DNA from: JAURVT01 sp049059935
GTDB taxonomy: Bacteria; Actinomycetota; Actinomycetes; Propionibacteriales; Nocardioidaceae
DNA length: 35,086 nt
Direction of reading: 5' to 3'
Assembly: GCF_049059935.1 (NCBI RefSeq)
Contig: NZ_JBMGQR010000045.1
Coordinates: 1-35,086, forward strand
Shown: positions 1 to 8,470 of the stretch, piece after piece
Numbering within the stretch: the stretch's first letter is position 1
How the letters are laid out: the number at the start of each line of letters is the position of its first letter
Program-made: the position numbers and the translations under genes
The notes under the pieces: generated by a model
What the model was told of the DNA's origin: nothing
What the model saw: the letters and a program-made list of their open reading frames with translations, nothing else
Databases searched by the model: none

Positions 1-203
1 GCGGGGCCCGGACGTGCCGCGTCACCGTCACTCCCACTCGGCTCGAGGTCGTGGACGACGGCGTCGGCGCCGGCCACCACGCCGAGGCGGGGCACGGCCT
101 GGACGGGCTGCGTCAACGGGCCCGGCTGGCCGGCGCGCGGGTGTCCACCGGACCCGGCGACGACGGCACCGGATTCCGACTCAGCCTGGAGGTCACGCCG
201 TGA
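1..203 (+). CDS. Sensor histidine kinase, C-terminal end (partial)
   Basis: The reading frame is open from the window edge to TGA at 201-203. The visible residues include VVDDGVGAG, then GHGLDGLRQRARLAGA, then GTGFRLSLEV. These are the G1/N-box-to-G2 stretch of a HATPase_c domain of the NarL-partner type (HPK7, DesK/LiaS-like), where GxGLxGxxERxxxLGG precedes the final beta strands. The kinase would autophosphorylate and pass phosphate to the response regulator immediately downstream. Its stop overlaps that gene's GTG start (GTGA), so the two are translationally coupled. The sensing domain and the phospho-accepting His lie outside the window, so the signal cannot be inferred. The HATPase C-terminus is recognisable with good confidence. 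Confidence 0.85.
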   Translation, partial: GARTCRVTVTPTRLEVVDDGVGAGHHAEAGHGLDGLRQRARLAGARVSTGPGDDGTGFRLSLEVTP

Positions 204-826
204 GCGACCACCCGATCCGCGTCCTGCTCGCCGACGACCAGGGTCTCGTCCGGGGGGCGCTGGCCGCGCTGCTCGACCTCGAGCCCGACATCAGCGTCGT
301 GGCCGAGGTCGGTCGCGGCGACGAGGTGGTGACCGCGGCGACGTCGTCGGAGCCGGACGTGGCTCTGCTCGACGTCGAGATGCCCGGCCTGGACGGCGTC
401 GCCGCGACCCGCGAGCTGCTCGCCGCACGCCCGGGGTGTCGCGTCCTCGTGGTCACCACGTTCGGGCGCCCGGGCTACCTCCGCCAGGCGATGGCCGCCG
501 GCGCGAGCGGGTTCGTCGTCAAGGACACCCCCGCCCGCCAGCTCGCCGACGCGGTGCGACGCGTGCACCAGGGGCTGCGGGTCGTCGACCCCGCGCTCGC
601 GGCCGACTCGCTCTCGCAGGGCGAGACGCCCCTGACGGCGCGCGAGACCGACGTGCTGTCGGCCGCCCGCGACGGCGGCACCGTCGCCGACGTCGCCCGC
701 GCGCTCAGCCTGTCCGAGGGCACCGTGCGCAACCACCTGTCGTCCGCGATCGGCAAGACCGGGGCCCGCACCCGCGCCGAGGCCGTCCGCATCGCCGACC
801 TCAACGGCTGGCTCCTCGGCCGCTGA
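200..826 (+). CDS. NarL/FixJ-family response regulator (DesR-like)
   Basis: This 208-residue two-component response regulator starts at the GTG that overlaps the kinase stop. The receiver domain covers about residues 6-122. It has the acidic pair D12-D13, the phospho-acceptor Asp58 in LLDVEMPGLDG, the switch Thr in VVTTFG and the conserved Lys in FVVKDT. A LuxR-type HTH follows at about residues 140-200 (LTARETDVLSAARDGGTV, then SEGTVRNHLSSAIGKTG). Length and domain order match DesR-type regulators, which pair with DesK-like kinases; here the partner is the upstream gene. Targets are unknown. In other organisms DesR controls a lipid desaturase, but no such gene is visible here. An in-frame extension upstream of position 200 exists but would run out of frame through the kinase end, so it is not used. 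Confidence 0.92.
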   Translation: MSDHPIRVLLADDQGLVRGALAALLDLEPDISVVAEVGRGDEVVTAATSSEPDVALLDVEMPGLDGVAATRELLAARPGCRVLVVTTFGRPGYLRQAMAAGASGFVVKDTPARQLADAVRRVHQGLRVVDPALAADSLSQGETPLTARETDVLSAARDGGTVADVARALSLSEGTVRNHLSSAIGKTGARTRAEAVRIADLNGWLLGR

Positions 827-841
827 GCCCGTCGCACGGGC

Positions 842-847
842 TAGGGT
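842..847 (+). promoter_or_regulatory. Putative -10 hexamer of a leaderless transcript
   Basis: TAGGGT lies exactly 7 nt before the ATG at 855, and no Shine-Dalgarno sequence is present in the gap. In actinomycetes the TAnnnT hexamer followed by 6-8 nt and a start codon is the usual layout of leaderless mRNAs. Several other genes in this window show the same layout. No clear -35 element is visible. Confidence 0.5.
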
Positions 848-854
848 GCGGGGC

Positions 855-1142
855 ATGGACGCGGTGGTGCAGCAGGTGGTGGCGTTCCTCGCCGCGCACC
901 TGTGGCTGCTCGACGCCGACCCGCGCCTGGCGGGCACGGCCGCGGCCGCGCTGGCCGTCGTCGCGCTGCTCGGCTGCGCCCGGATCGCCTCCACCCCGGT
1001 GACGACGCGCGTCGCACCGCCCTACGCCTCGGCCCGGAGCACCGCGCCCGGCGAGGTGGCGCCGGTCGCCCAGAGCGACCCCGACACCGACGCGCGCCCA
1101 CGTCCCCGCGCCCCGGGACACCCCGTCCCGGCCGCCGCCTGA
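855..1142 (+). CDS. Small membrane protein, possibly DUF6412 family
   Basis: This is a 95-residue protein with a hydrophobic N-terminal half. A first hydrophobic stretch (VVQQVVAFLAAHLWLL) is followed by a clear membrane segment at about residues 26-45 (LAGTAAAALAVVALLGC). A polar, Pro/Ala/Arg-rich tail follows. The start at 855 is preferred over the in-frame GTG at 846 because it sits 7 nt behind TAGGGT. It lies 173 bp upstream of a YidC-family gene in the same direction. From memory, small DUF6412-type proteins are found next to short YidC paralogues in actinobacteria. That family name is a suggestion from context and length and was not verified. Function is unknown; an accessory role for the neighbouring insertase is a guess. 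Confidence 0.6.
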   Translation: MDAVVQQVVAFLAAHLWLLDADPRLAGTAAAALAVVALLGCARIASTPVTTRVAPPYASARSTAPGEVAPVAQSDPDTDARPRPRAPGHPVPAAA

Positions 1143-1185
1143 CGTCGCGCACCCGCGCACGCCCTCCCGAGCCCACCCGCCGGCC

Positions 1186-1246
1186 GTCGACTTCCGGCTC
1201 AGTCACTCGTGCACGCTCGCAACAGGTAGCTGAGGCGGAAGTCGAC
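1186..1246. repeat. Long inverted repeat (17-nt arms, 27-nt loop)
   Basis: The left arm GTCGACTTCCGGCTCAG (1186-1202) and the right arm CTGAGGCGGAAGTCGAC (1230-1246) are reverse complements with one mismatch in 17. The flanking C1185/G1247 pair extends the stem by one. The 27-nt loop contains a perfect 8-bp palindrome, CGTGCACG (1208-1215). The element occupies the 173-bp gap between the small membrane protein and yidC. It could be a terminator/attenuator, a REP-like repeat or a small non-autonomous element. No T-tract follows. Confidence 0.75.
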
Positions 1247-1315
1247 GACCCAGGGTGAGGACTCCGGCGGCCGGACGAGCCACGTCCCACGTCCGCGCCA
1301 CCTCCTGGAGCACCC

Positions 1316-2050
1316 ATGTCACCGTTCGACCTGCCTCCCGTCGCCGCCCTCCTGCGTCACGCCGGCGACCTCGTCCTGTCCCTCGCGGACGCGCTCGCGC
1401 CGCTCGTCGGCGCCGACCACGCTGCGGCTGCGGCCGTCGTCACCCTGACGGCGCTCGTGCGCCTCCTCCTCGTGCCGCTCGGCGTCGCCCAGGTGCGCGC
1501 GGACCTCGGACGACGGCGGATCGCGCCGCTCGTCGCGGACCTGCGACGCCGGTACCGCGACAGGCCGGAGGTGCTCCGCGCCAGGCTGCTCGAGCTGTAC
1601 GACCGCGAGGGCGCCTCGCCGCTCGCGGGCTGTCTGCCGGTGCTCGCCCAGGCACCCGTCCTCGCCATGGTCTACGGCGTGTTCACCCAGGCCCGGCTCG
1701 CCGGGCTGCCGAACCTGCTGCTCGACCAGGCCCTCGTCGGCGTCGGGCTGGGGTCCTCGCTGGTCAGGGTGGTCGCCGCCGGTGCGCTCACCCCGCCCGG
1801 GGCCACGGTGTTCGCCGCCCTGCTGCTGGTGGTCGCGGTGGCAGGCGTCGTCCTGGCCCGTTCGACCGCACCGGTCGAGGGCGTCGAGCCCGTGCCCGGG
1901 GCGGGGGGCCTGCGGTACCTCGCGCCGGTGCTGTCGGTGGGGTTCGCCTGCTTCGTCCCGCTGGCCGCGGCCCTGTACCTCGCGACGTCGGCCGCGTGGA
2001 CGTGCACCGAGCGGCTGGTCGTCCGTCGCGTGCTCCTCGCGAGGGGCTGA
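1316..2050 (+). CDS. yidC: YidC/Oxa1-family membrane protein insertase (short paralogue)
   Basis: This 244-residue integral membrane protein has the layout of the YidC/Oxa1 conserved core. A first membrane helix is followed by a cytoplasmic hairpin rich in Arg (RRRIAPLVADLRRRYRDRPE), then LYDREGASPLAGCLPVLAQAP, which resembles the YxxxGxxPxxGCLPxLxQxP motif of the family. A Val/Leu-rich helix pair and the C-terminal helices complete the core. It lacks the large periplasmic domain of proteobacterial YidC, as expected for actinobacteria. It is shorter than the main actinobacterial YidC, which normally sits at the rnpA-yidC locus, so this is probably a second copy. ATG 1316 follows a CTGGAG ribosome-binding site. 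Its substrates are unknown. Confidence 0.85.
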   Translation: MSPFDLPPVAALLRHAGDLVLSLADALAPLVGADHAAAAAVVTLTALVRLLLVPLGVAQVRADLGRRRIAPLVADLRRRYRDRPEVLRARLLELYDREGASPLAGCLPVLAQAPVLAMVYGVFTQARLAGLPNLLLDQALVGVGLGSSLVRVVAAGALTPPGATVFAALLLVVAVAGVVLARSTAPVEGVEPVPGAGGLRYLAPVLSVGFACFVPLAAALYLATSAAWTCTERLVVRRVLLARG

Positions 2051-2060
2051 GGCGGTGCGC

Positions 2061-2066
2061 GACAAT
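2061..2066 (+). promoter_or_regulatory. Putative -10 hexamer for leaderless dusB
   Basis: GACAAT lies 6 nt ahead of the dusB ATG at 2073, directly after the yidC stop. The gap (GGGGGC) could alternatively act as a poor ribosome-binding site, so leaderless initiation is only a suggestion here. Confidence 0.35.
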
Positions 2067-2072
2067 GGGGGC

Positions 2073-3209
2073 ATGACGCTGCCCACCACGCTCCGCCTGG
2101 GCGACCTCGAGGTCAGCCCGCCGGTCGTGCTCGCGCCGATGGCGGGAGTGACGAACGCGGCCTTCCGCGAGCTCTGCGCCGAGCAGGGCGCGGGCCTGTA
2201 CGTCTGCGAGATGATCACCTCCCGCGGGCTCGTCGAGGGCGACCGCGTCAGCCTCTCGATGCTGACGTTCGCCGAGTCCGAGGCGATCCGCTCGGTGCAG
2301 CTGTACGGCGTCGACCCGACGTACGTCGGCAAGGCCGTGGAGATCCTCTGCGGCGACCACGGCGTCGACCACGTCGACCTGAACTTCGGCTGCCCGGTGC
2401 CCAAGGTGACGCGCAAGGGCGGGGGAGCGGCGCTGCCGTGGAAGGCGGGGCTGCTCGCCGAGATCCTCACCGCGGCGGTCTCGGCCGCCACGCCCTACGG
2501 CGTGCCGGTGACGATGAAGACCCGCAAGGGCATCGACGAGGACCACCTCACCTACCTCGACGCCGGCCGCCTCGCGCAGGAGACCGGCTGCGCCGCGATC
2601 GCCCTGCACGGGCGCACCGCCGTCCAGCACTACTCGGGCACCGCCGACTGGGACTCGATCGCCACGCTCGTCGAGGCCGTCGACATCCCGGTGCTCGGCA
2701 ACGGCGACGTCTGGGAGGCCGCCGACGCGGTGCGCATGGTCGAGCAGACGGGTGCCGCGGGCGTCGTCGTCGGACGCGGGTGCCTCGGCCGTCCCTGGCT
2801 GTTCCGCGACCTCGCCGCCGCGTTCGCGGGCGAGCAGGTGCTCGAGCTGCCCACGCTCGGCGAGGTCCGGGCGGTGATGCGCCGCCACGCCGAGCTGCTG
2901 GTCGAGCACATGCGCGACGAGCGCCGCGGCTGCGTCGAGTTCCGCAAGCACGTGGCCTGGTACCTCAAGGGCTTCGCCGCCGGCGGCCAGCTGCGCGACC
3001 AGCTCGGGCACGTCGACGACCTCGCGTCGCTCGACGTCCTGCTCGAGCGTCTCGACCCCGACGAGCCCTACCCGGTGTCCGAGCTGGGCAGCCCGCGAGG
3101 CCGTCAGGGCAGCCCGAAGAAGGTCGTCGTCCCGGACGGCTGGCTCGACCACCGCCGGCACGACTCGGCGCTGGACCCGCTAGCCGAGGACGCGGTGTCC
3201 GGCGGCTGA
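2073..3209 (+). CDS. dusB: tRNA dihydrouridine synthase (DusB family)
   Basis: This 378-residue flavoenzyme reduces specific uridines in the tRNA D-loop to dihydrouridine using FMN and NADPH. The N-terminal TIM barrel opens with PPVVLAPMAGVTNAAFR (FMN phosphate region). The catalytic cysteine lies in NFGCPVPKVTRKGGGAA, which matches the DusB-type NxGCPxxKVxxxGxGxA motif. Further FMN-site signatures are HGRTAVQHYSG, IPVLGNGDVW and GVVVGRGCLGRPWLF. The C-terminal helical tRNA-binding domain follows (about residues 245-330, with EFRKHVAWYLKGF). Length fits actinobacterial DusB. It starts 22 bp after yidC. Its 3' end overlaps the convergent PH-domain gene by 30 bp (3180-3209), and no terminator is visible between them. 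Confidence 0.95.
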   Translation: MTLPTTLRLGDLEVSPPVVLAPMAGVTNAAFRELCAEQGAGLYVCEMITSRGLVEGDRVSLSMLTFAESEAIRSVQLYGVDPTYVGKAVEILCGDHGVDHVDLNFGCPVPKVTRKGGGAALPWKAGLLAEILTAAVSAATPYGVPVTMKTRKGIDEDHLTYLDAGRLAQETGCAAIALHGRTAVQHYSGTADWDSIATLVEAVDIPVLGNGDVWEAADAVRMVEQTGAAGVVVGRGCLGRPWLFRDLAAAFAGEQVLELPTLGEVRAVMRRHAELLVEHMRDERRGCVEFRKHVAWYLKGFAAGGQLRDQLGHVDDLASLDVLLERLDPDEPYPVSELGSPRGRQGSPKKVVVPDGWLDHRRHDSALDPLAEDAVSGG

Positions 3210-4628
3210 GCCGTCGTCGGACGCCCGCGCGGCGCGGGCCGCGTCGAGCTGCCGCATCCCGACCTGGCGCGCACGCGCCGCGTCGAGGTTGCGGCCGCGC
3301 GCGTTCACCGGGCCGTCGGGGGTGTGCACCTCGAGGTCGGCCAGGCCGAGGCGGCGCTGCAGCGGGCCCTGGCTGATCGCGACCGACTGGGTCTTGGCGT
3401 GCGGCACGACATCCATCCGGTGGGTGACCCAGCCCGTGGTGGTCACGAAGGCGCGCTCGTCGGCGCCGACGGCCCGGCGACGCCAGCCGATCGGCGCGAA
3501 CCACCGCGAGCGGCGCGGCACCTGCTCGACGGGGATCGAGTCGGCGTCGACGCCGGGCAGCACCTCGGCGACGACGGCGCGGGCCAGCCCTGGCGAGCCG
3601 ATGGGGAGCAGCGTCGACGGGTTCTCGTCGTCGTTGCTCTCGCCGGCGGCGCCGGCGACGTCAACCTGCAGCCGGCGCCAGCCCCAGCGCCGCCACAGGA
3701 TCGGCTGCTCGACGGCCACGCCCTGCACGCGTCCGACCGGGACGGTCTGGCTGACCCGGCCGAGCAGCCCGCGCTCGATGCGCAGCCCGCGGGGCCCGCG
3801 CGTGAGGCGGAAGCCCCACTGCGCGACGACGCGGCCCGCGACGATCCGGAACACGTTGCCCGCGAACGGCAGCAGGAGCGGGACCACGAGGAAGAACGAG
3901 CCGGTGACGCCGACGACCGCCAGCACCACCAGGGTGCCGACGGCGCCGACGATCAGGTCCATCGACAGCAGGGTGCCGACGACGAGGTGGCCGGGTTCGA
4001 CCTGGGCGACCAGGCGGCCGGGGTCGTCGAGCGCGGCCGGCGCCGGACGCACCTCGCCGTCGGCCACCGGGTGCTCCGGACCGGCCGGGTCGTCGCCGAC
4101 GGCGTGCGCGCGCTCGACGAGGACGCCGCGCAGGCGGTAGGCGTCGGCCTTGGACAGGTACTGCAGGGCGACGCGGGAGCCGTCGCCGCCGGCGAGCTCG
4201 ACGCGCAGCTCGGCGAGCCCGAGGACCCGGGCGCCGAGGGGCTGGGCGACGTCGACGGACTGGATGCGCTCGTACGGCGCGCGCCGCGAGGTGCGGGTGA
4301 GCAGGCCGGAGTCGACGCGCAGCTCGCGGCCGTCGATCACGTAGCGCGTGGTGACCCAGCGGACGAACCCGAAGACACCGCCCGCGACGAGCCCGAGGAC
4401 GATGACGACGGCCGCGCGGCGGACGTCGAGCTCCTCGGCGAGCTGCTGGACCGACCCGACGCCCGCGGCGAGCACGAACAGCCAGACCCGGACGAACGCG
4501 CTGGCCGGGTGGGTGCGCGACCCGCGGACCTCCGCGGGCTCGAGCTCCTGGGCGTCCACCTGGGACAGGTCGGGCTCGGACGGCGCGGCGTCGGGCTGGT
4601 CGCCCCGGCCCTCAGAGCCCGGCGCCAC
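3180..4628 (-). CDS. PH-domain (DUF304/bPH_2) membrane protein, YdbT-like
   Basis: This is a 482-residue membrane protein. An acidic N-terminal tail (about residues 1-40) is followed by two helices (FVRVWLFVLAAGVG and AAVVIVLGLVAGGVFGFV). A first bacterial PH domain follows (YVIDGRELRVDSGLLTRTSRRAPYERIQSVDV). A second helix pair (about residues 215-265) leads to a second PH-like module (RLTRGPRGLRIERGLLGRVSQTVPVGRVQGV). A third lies near the C-terminus (VTTTGWVTHRMDVVPHAKTQSVAISQGPLQRRLGL). Three repeats of 'G...R....P..R.Q.V...G...R..GL' are typical of YdbT-like proteins. The GTG start overlaps the upstream YdbS-like gene by 17 bp, and the pair is a common two-gene unit. In Bacillus, YdbST-type proteins confer resistance to certain bacteriocins; no role can be assigned here. 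Confidence 0.85.
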   Translation of the reverse strand: MAPGSEGRGDQPDAAPSEPDLSQVDAQELEPAEVRGSRTHPASAFVRVWLFVLAAGVGSVQQLAEELDVRRAAVVIVLGLVAGGVFGFVRWVTTRYVIDGRELRVDSGLLTRTSRRAPYERIQSVDVAQPLGARVLGLAELRVELAGGDGSRVALQYLSKADAYRLRGVLVERAHAVGDDPAGPEHPVADGEVRPAPAALDDPGRLVAQVEPGHLVVGTLLSMDLIVGAVGTLVVLAVVGVTGSFFLVVPLLLPFAGNVFRIVAGRVVAQWGFRLTRGPRGLRIERGLLGRVSQTVPVGRVQGVAVEQPILWRRWGWRRLQVDVAGAAGESNDDENPSTLLPIGSPGLARAVVAEVLPGVDADSIPVEQVPRRSRWFAPIGWRRRAVGADERAFVTTTGWVTHRMDVVPHAKTQSVAISQGPLQRRLGLADLEVHTPDGPVNARGRNLDAARARQVGMRQLDAARAARASDDGSAAGHRVLG

Positions 4629-5103
4629 GGGACTCGCCGAGCTCGGTGAGGCGGTTGCGCAGCCGGTTGGCCTCCTCGGCGGGCAGGCCGGGGATCGTGG
4701 CGGTCGTGCCGCTGCTCGCGGTGTGCAGCGTGACGGTCGCGATGCCGAAGGCGCGCTCGATCGGGCCGGCCTTGACGTCGACGAACTGCATGCGCCCGTA
4801 GGGGACGGCGACCAGGCGCCGCCAGGCGACGCCGCCGGTGACGAAGAGGTCGTCCTCGTTCTCGGCGTACCCCCACGACGCCTGGTGGCGCGCGGCCCAG
4901 AGCCAGACCCAGACCGCGAGCCCGAGGGTGACGACGGCGACGAGCGTCGTCAGCCACACCCAGCCGAGGAGGACCTGCAGCAGCACCGCCGCCACCGCCC
5001 CCACCGCGACGAGCGGCCCGACGGTGACGATGCGCTGGACCGTGCGCAGGGAGGTGGAGACCCGGTTCCAGTGCTCGACCGGCGGCGCGAAGACGTCACT
5101 CAC
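4612..5103 (-). CDS. PH-domain (bPH_2) membrane protein, YdbS-like
   Basis: This 163-residue protein has two closely spaced membrane helices at about residues 26-70 (RIVTVGPLVAVGAVAAVLLQ and WLTTLVAVVTLGLAVWVWLW). A single PH domain follows (DLFVTGGVAWRRLVAVPYGRMQFVDVKAG, then GIATVTLHTASSGTTATIPGL). This is the YdbS architecture. The GTG start at 5103 lies 10 bp downstream of the PTS EIIC stop and 7 nt after a TAGGGT hexamer, so it may be transcribed leaderless from its own promoter as well as by read-through. It overlaps the YdbT-like gene, with which it probably forms a membrane complex. The biological role is unknown. Confidence 0.85.
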   Translation of the reverse strand: MSDVFAPPVEHWNRVSTSLRTVQRIVTVGPLVAVGAVAAVLLQVLLGWVWLTTLVAVVTLGLAVWVWLWAARHQASWGYAENEDDLFVTGGVAWRRLVAVPYGRMQFVDVKAGPIERAFGIATVTLHTASSGTTATIPGLPAEEANRLRNRLTELGESRGAGL

Positions 5104-5113
5104 CCGACCGACC

Positions 5114-6402
<1,289 letters not shown>

Positions 6403-6406
<4 letters not shown>

Positions 6407-7155
6407 GAGCGGCCTTCCTCTGTGGGGTGGGGGGAGGGAGCGGTGCTGGGCCCGAGGGACATCTGGATCTGGTAGCGGTCGCCGCGGTAGGCACTGGTGG
6501 TGTGCTCGACGACGTCGCCGCCGGCGGTGCCGACGCGTTCGAAGACCAGGACGCTGGCGGGTCGGCGGACGTCGAGCAGCGTCGCCAGCGCGCGTCCGCA
6601 CAGCTCGGACCACGCGGTCTGCGTCGCGCCGTCGACGGTCACGCCGTAGCGGGCCGACAGCACGGAGTACAGGGACCCGGTGAGGTCCTCGGCGTCGAGG
6701 CCGGGGAACCGGTCGACGGGGTACCAGCTCACCTCGTGCGCCATCGGCTCGTCGTCGGCGAGGCGCAGGCGCTCGACGCGCCACGCGGTGGCGTCCTCGG
6801 CGAGACGCAGCGCCGCGGCCACGTCGGCGGGTGGCACGAGCGCGCCGACCTGGAGCACCTGCGTGGTGGGTCGGTGCCCGCGTCGGCGCATGTCCTGCGT
6901 GAACGACGCGAGGTGCAGCTGGCTCTCCACGCGCGGACGGGTCACGACGGTGCCCTTGCCGTGCACGCGCTGCAGCCGGCCGTCGCCCACGAGCGAGCCG
7001 ATCGCCGAGCGGACGGTGGCCCGGCTGACGCCGTGCGTGGCCATCAGGTCGCGCTCGGAGGCGATCAGGTCGCCGGGGGAGAGCCCGCCGTCGATCTGCT
7101 CGAGCAGGATGGTGCGGAGCTGCGCGTGCTTGGGCACGCCGGAGTCCTTCAGCAC
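6403..7155 (-). CDS. GntR/HutC-family regulator, DasR-like
   Basis: This is a 250-residue regulator. The N-terminal winged helix (about residues 8-75) includes ASERDLMATHGVSRATVRSA and GRLQRVHGKGTVV. The C-terminal UTRA effector domain (about residues 85-240) includes LHLASFTQDMRRRGHRP, WRVERLRLADDEPMA and the terminal SAYRGDRYQIQM. This arrangement closely recalls DasR/NagR, which bind amino-sugar phosphates. The GTG at 7155 is chosen because a GGGAG ribosome-binding site precedes it by 5-6 nt. It is the first gene of a leftward unit with EIIC and is divergent from nagA. A dre-like operator lies 44 bp upstream, so it probably controls both directions and itself. Confidence 0.9.
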
Positions 7156-7198
7156 GGTGCTCCCACCCCTTCGCGGACGCTCGACGGCCGCCGAGGCA

Positions 7199-7223
7199 AC
7201 TGGTACGGTCCAGTACGAACCAG
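7199..7223. promoter_or_regulatory. dre-like operator between the gntR and nagA units
   Basis: ACTGGTACGGTCCAGT (7199-7214) matches 12 of 16 positions of the Streptomyces DasR-site consensus ACTGGTCTAGACCAGT, with both outer half-sites intact. An overlapping dyad, CTGGTACG (7200-7207) with CGAACCAG (7216-7223), extends it. TACGGT (7204-7209) inside the site could serve as a rightward -10. The position between a DasR-like gene and nagA supports the call. Confidence 0.7.
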
Positions 7224-7273
7224 CGCAGCATCCTCCGGCCTCGTCGGCCGTGTCAACCCCCGGGAGCCCAGTC

Positions 7274-8470
7274 GTGTCCTCGCCGAAGCGGACCCTGATC
7301 GCCGCCGCCGACGTGATCGGCGTGGCCCGCGGCACCCGTGGGCCGGGCTGGGTCGAGGTCACCGACGGTCGCGTCACCGCGTCGGGGCACGGCGCGTCGC
7401 CGGCCGAGCCCGACCTCGTGCTCGACGACGGCCACCTCGTGCCCGGGCTGGTCGACGCCCAGCTGAACGGGGCGTTCGGCACCGACTTCGCCGACGCGAC
7501 GCCCGACGACTTCGCCCGGGTCGCCCACGGCCTGACGGCGACCGGCGTCACCGCCGTCGTGCCCACCTTCATCACCGCCGAGATCGACGAGCTGGCCGGC
7601 CTCGTCGCGGGCTACGGAGGTGTCCGCGCGTCGGCCCCCGAGGCCGGCGCACGGCTGCTGCCCTGCCACGTCGAGGGCCCGTTCCTGTCGCCACGACGCC
7701 GCGGCGCGCACCGCGAGCACCTGCTCGTCGACCCCACGCCCCGGCTCGTCGACACCCTGCTCGACGCGTCCCCGGGCGACCTCGGCTACGTCACCCTCGC
7801 ACCGGAGCGCGACGGCGGCATCGACGCCGTCCGCCGCATCGCCACGGCCGGCGTCGGGGTGGCGGTCGGCCACAGCGACGCCTCCGACGACGTCGTGCGT
7901 GCCGCCGCGGACGCCGGCGCCACGCTCGTCACGCACCTGTTCAACGCCCAGCGCCCGCTGCACCACCGCGACCCGGGCGTGGTGGGCGCCGGGCTGGCCG
8001 ACCCCCGTCTCACGCTCGGGCTGATCGTCGACCTGCACCACGTCGAGCCCACGGCCGTCCGGCTGACGTTCGCCGCCGCCGCGGGGCGCGTCATGCTCGT
8101 CACCGACGCCGTCTCGGCGCTCGGCATGCCGCCGGGCACCTACGAGCTCGGCGGCGAGAAGCTGACGATCGCCGACGGACACCCGCCCCTGCGCGCCGAC
8201 GGCACCATCGCGGGCTCGGCCGTCCGCCTCGACGAGGCCGTCGCGCACGCCGTCGCCTGCGGCATCGACCTGACGACCGCGGTCGAGGCCGCCACGCGGG
8301 TGCCGGCCGACGCCCTCGGCCGCCCCGACCTCGGCCGGCTCGTCCCGGGTGCGGCCGCCGACCTCGTCTGGCTCGACGACGACCTGCGCTGCCGCGCCAC
8401 CTGGGTCGCCGGACGCCCCGCCTGGACCGACCCCGCCCGCCCCCTCGACCCCGAGCAGGTGCCCGCATGA
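7274..8470 (+). CDS. nagA: N-acetylglucosamine-6-phosphate deacetylase
   Basis: This 398-residue amidohydrolase converts GlcNAc-6-phosphate to glucosamine-6-phosphate and acetate in the cytoplasm. Family marks in order are VPGLVDAQLNGAFGTDF (N-terminal barrel, NagA DxQxNG), LPCHVEGPFLSP (metal-binding Glu), GVAVGHSDAS (metal His), VTHLFNAQRPLHHRDPG (second His and substrate region) and MLVTDAVSALGMPPGTYELGG (catalytic Asp). The tail GRLVPGAAADLVWLDDDL is typical of the C-terminal sandwich domain. The GTG at 7274 has CGGGAG 7 nt upstream; the in-frame GTG at 7250 lacks a ribosome-binding site. The stop overlaps the next start (ATGA). Expression is probably controlled by the dre-like site at 7199-7223. 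Confidence 0.94.
   Translation: MSSPKRTLIAAADVIGVARGTRGPGWVEVTDGRVTASGHGASPAEPDLVLDDGHLVPGLVDAQLNGAFGTDFADATPDDFARVAHGLTATGVTAVVPTFITAEIDELAGLVAGYGGVRASAPEAGARLLPCHVEGPFLSPRRRGAHREHLLVDPTPRLVDTLLDASPGDLGYVTLAPERDGGIDAVRRIATAGVGVAVGHSDASDDVVRAAADAGATLVTHLFNAQRPLHHRDPGVVGAGLADPRLTLGLIVDLHHVEPTAVRLTFAAAAGRVMLVTDAVSALGMPPGTYELGGEKLTIADGHPPLRADGTIAGSAVRLDEAVAHAVACGIDLTTAVEAATRVPADALGRPDLGRLVPGAAADLVWLDDDLRCRATWVAGRPAWTDPARPLDPEQVPA

Noticed and set aside
7250..7273. Earlier GTG start for nagA at 7250
   Set aside because: No ribosome-binding site precedes it, while GTG 7274 has CGGGAG at a proper distance.
7253..8248. Long open frame on the minus strand opposite nagA
   Set aside because: Its residues are Gly/Asp/Arg/His-rich with no domain, and the plus-strand frame has all the NagA motifs. 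It is a GC-rich antisense shadow, as are many similar long frames opposite smc, cyd and glnD.
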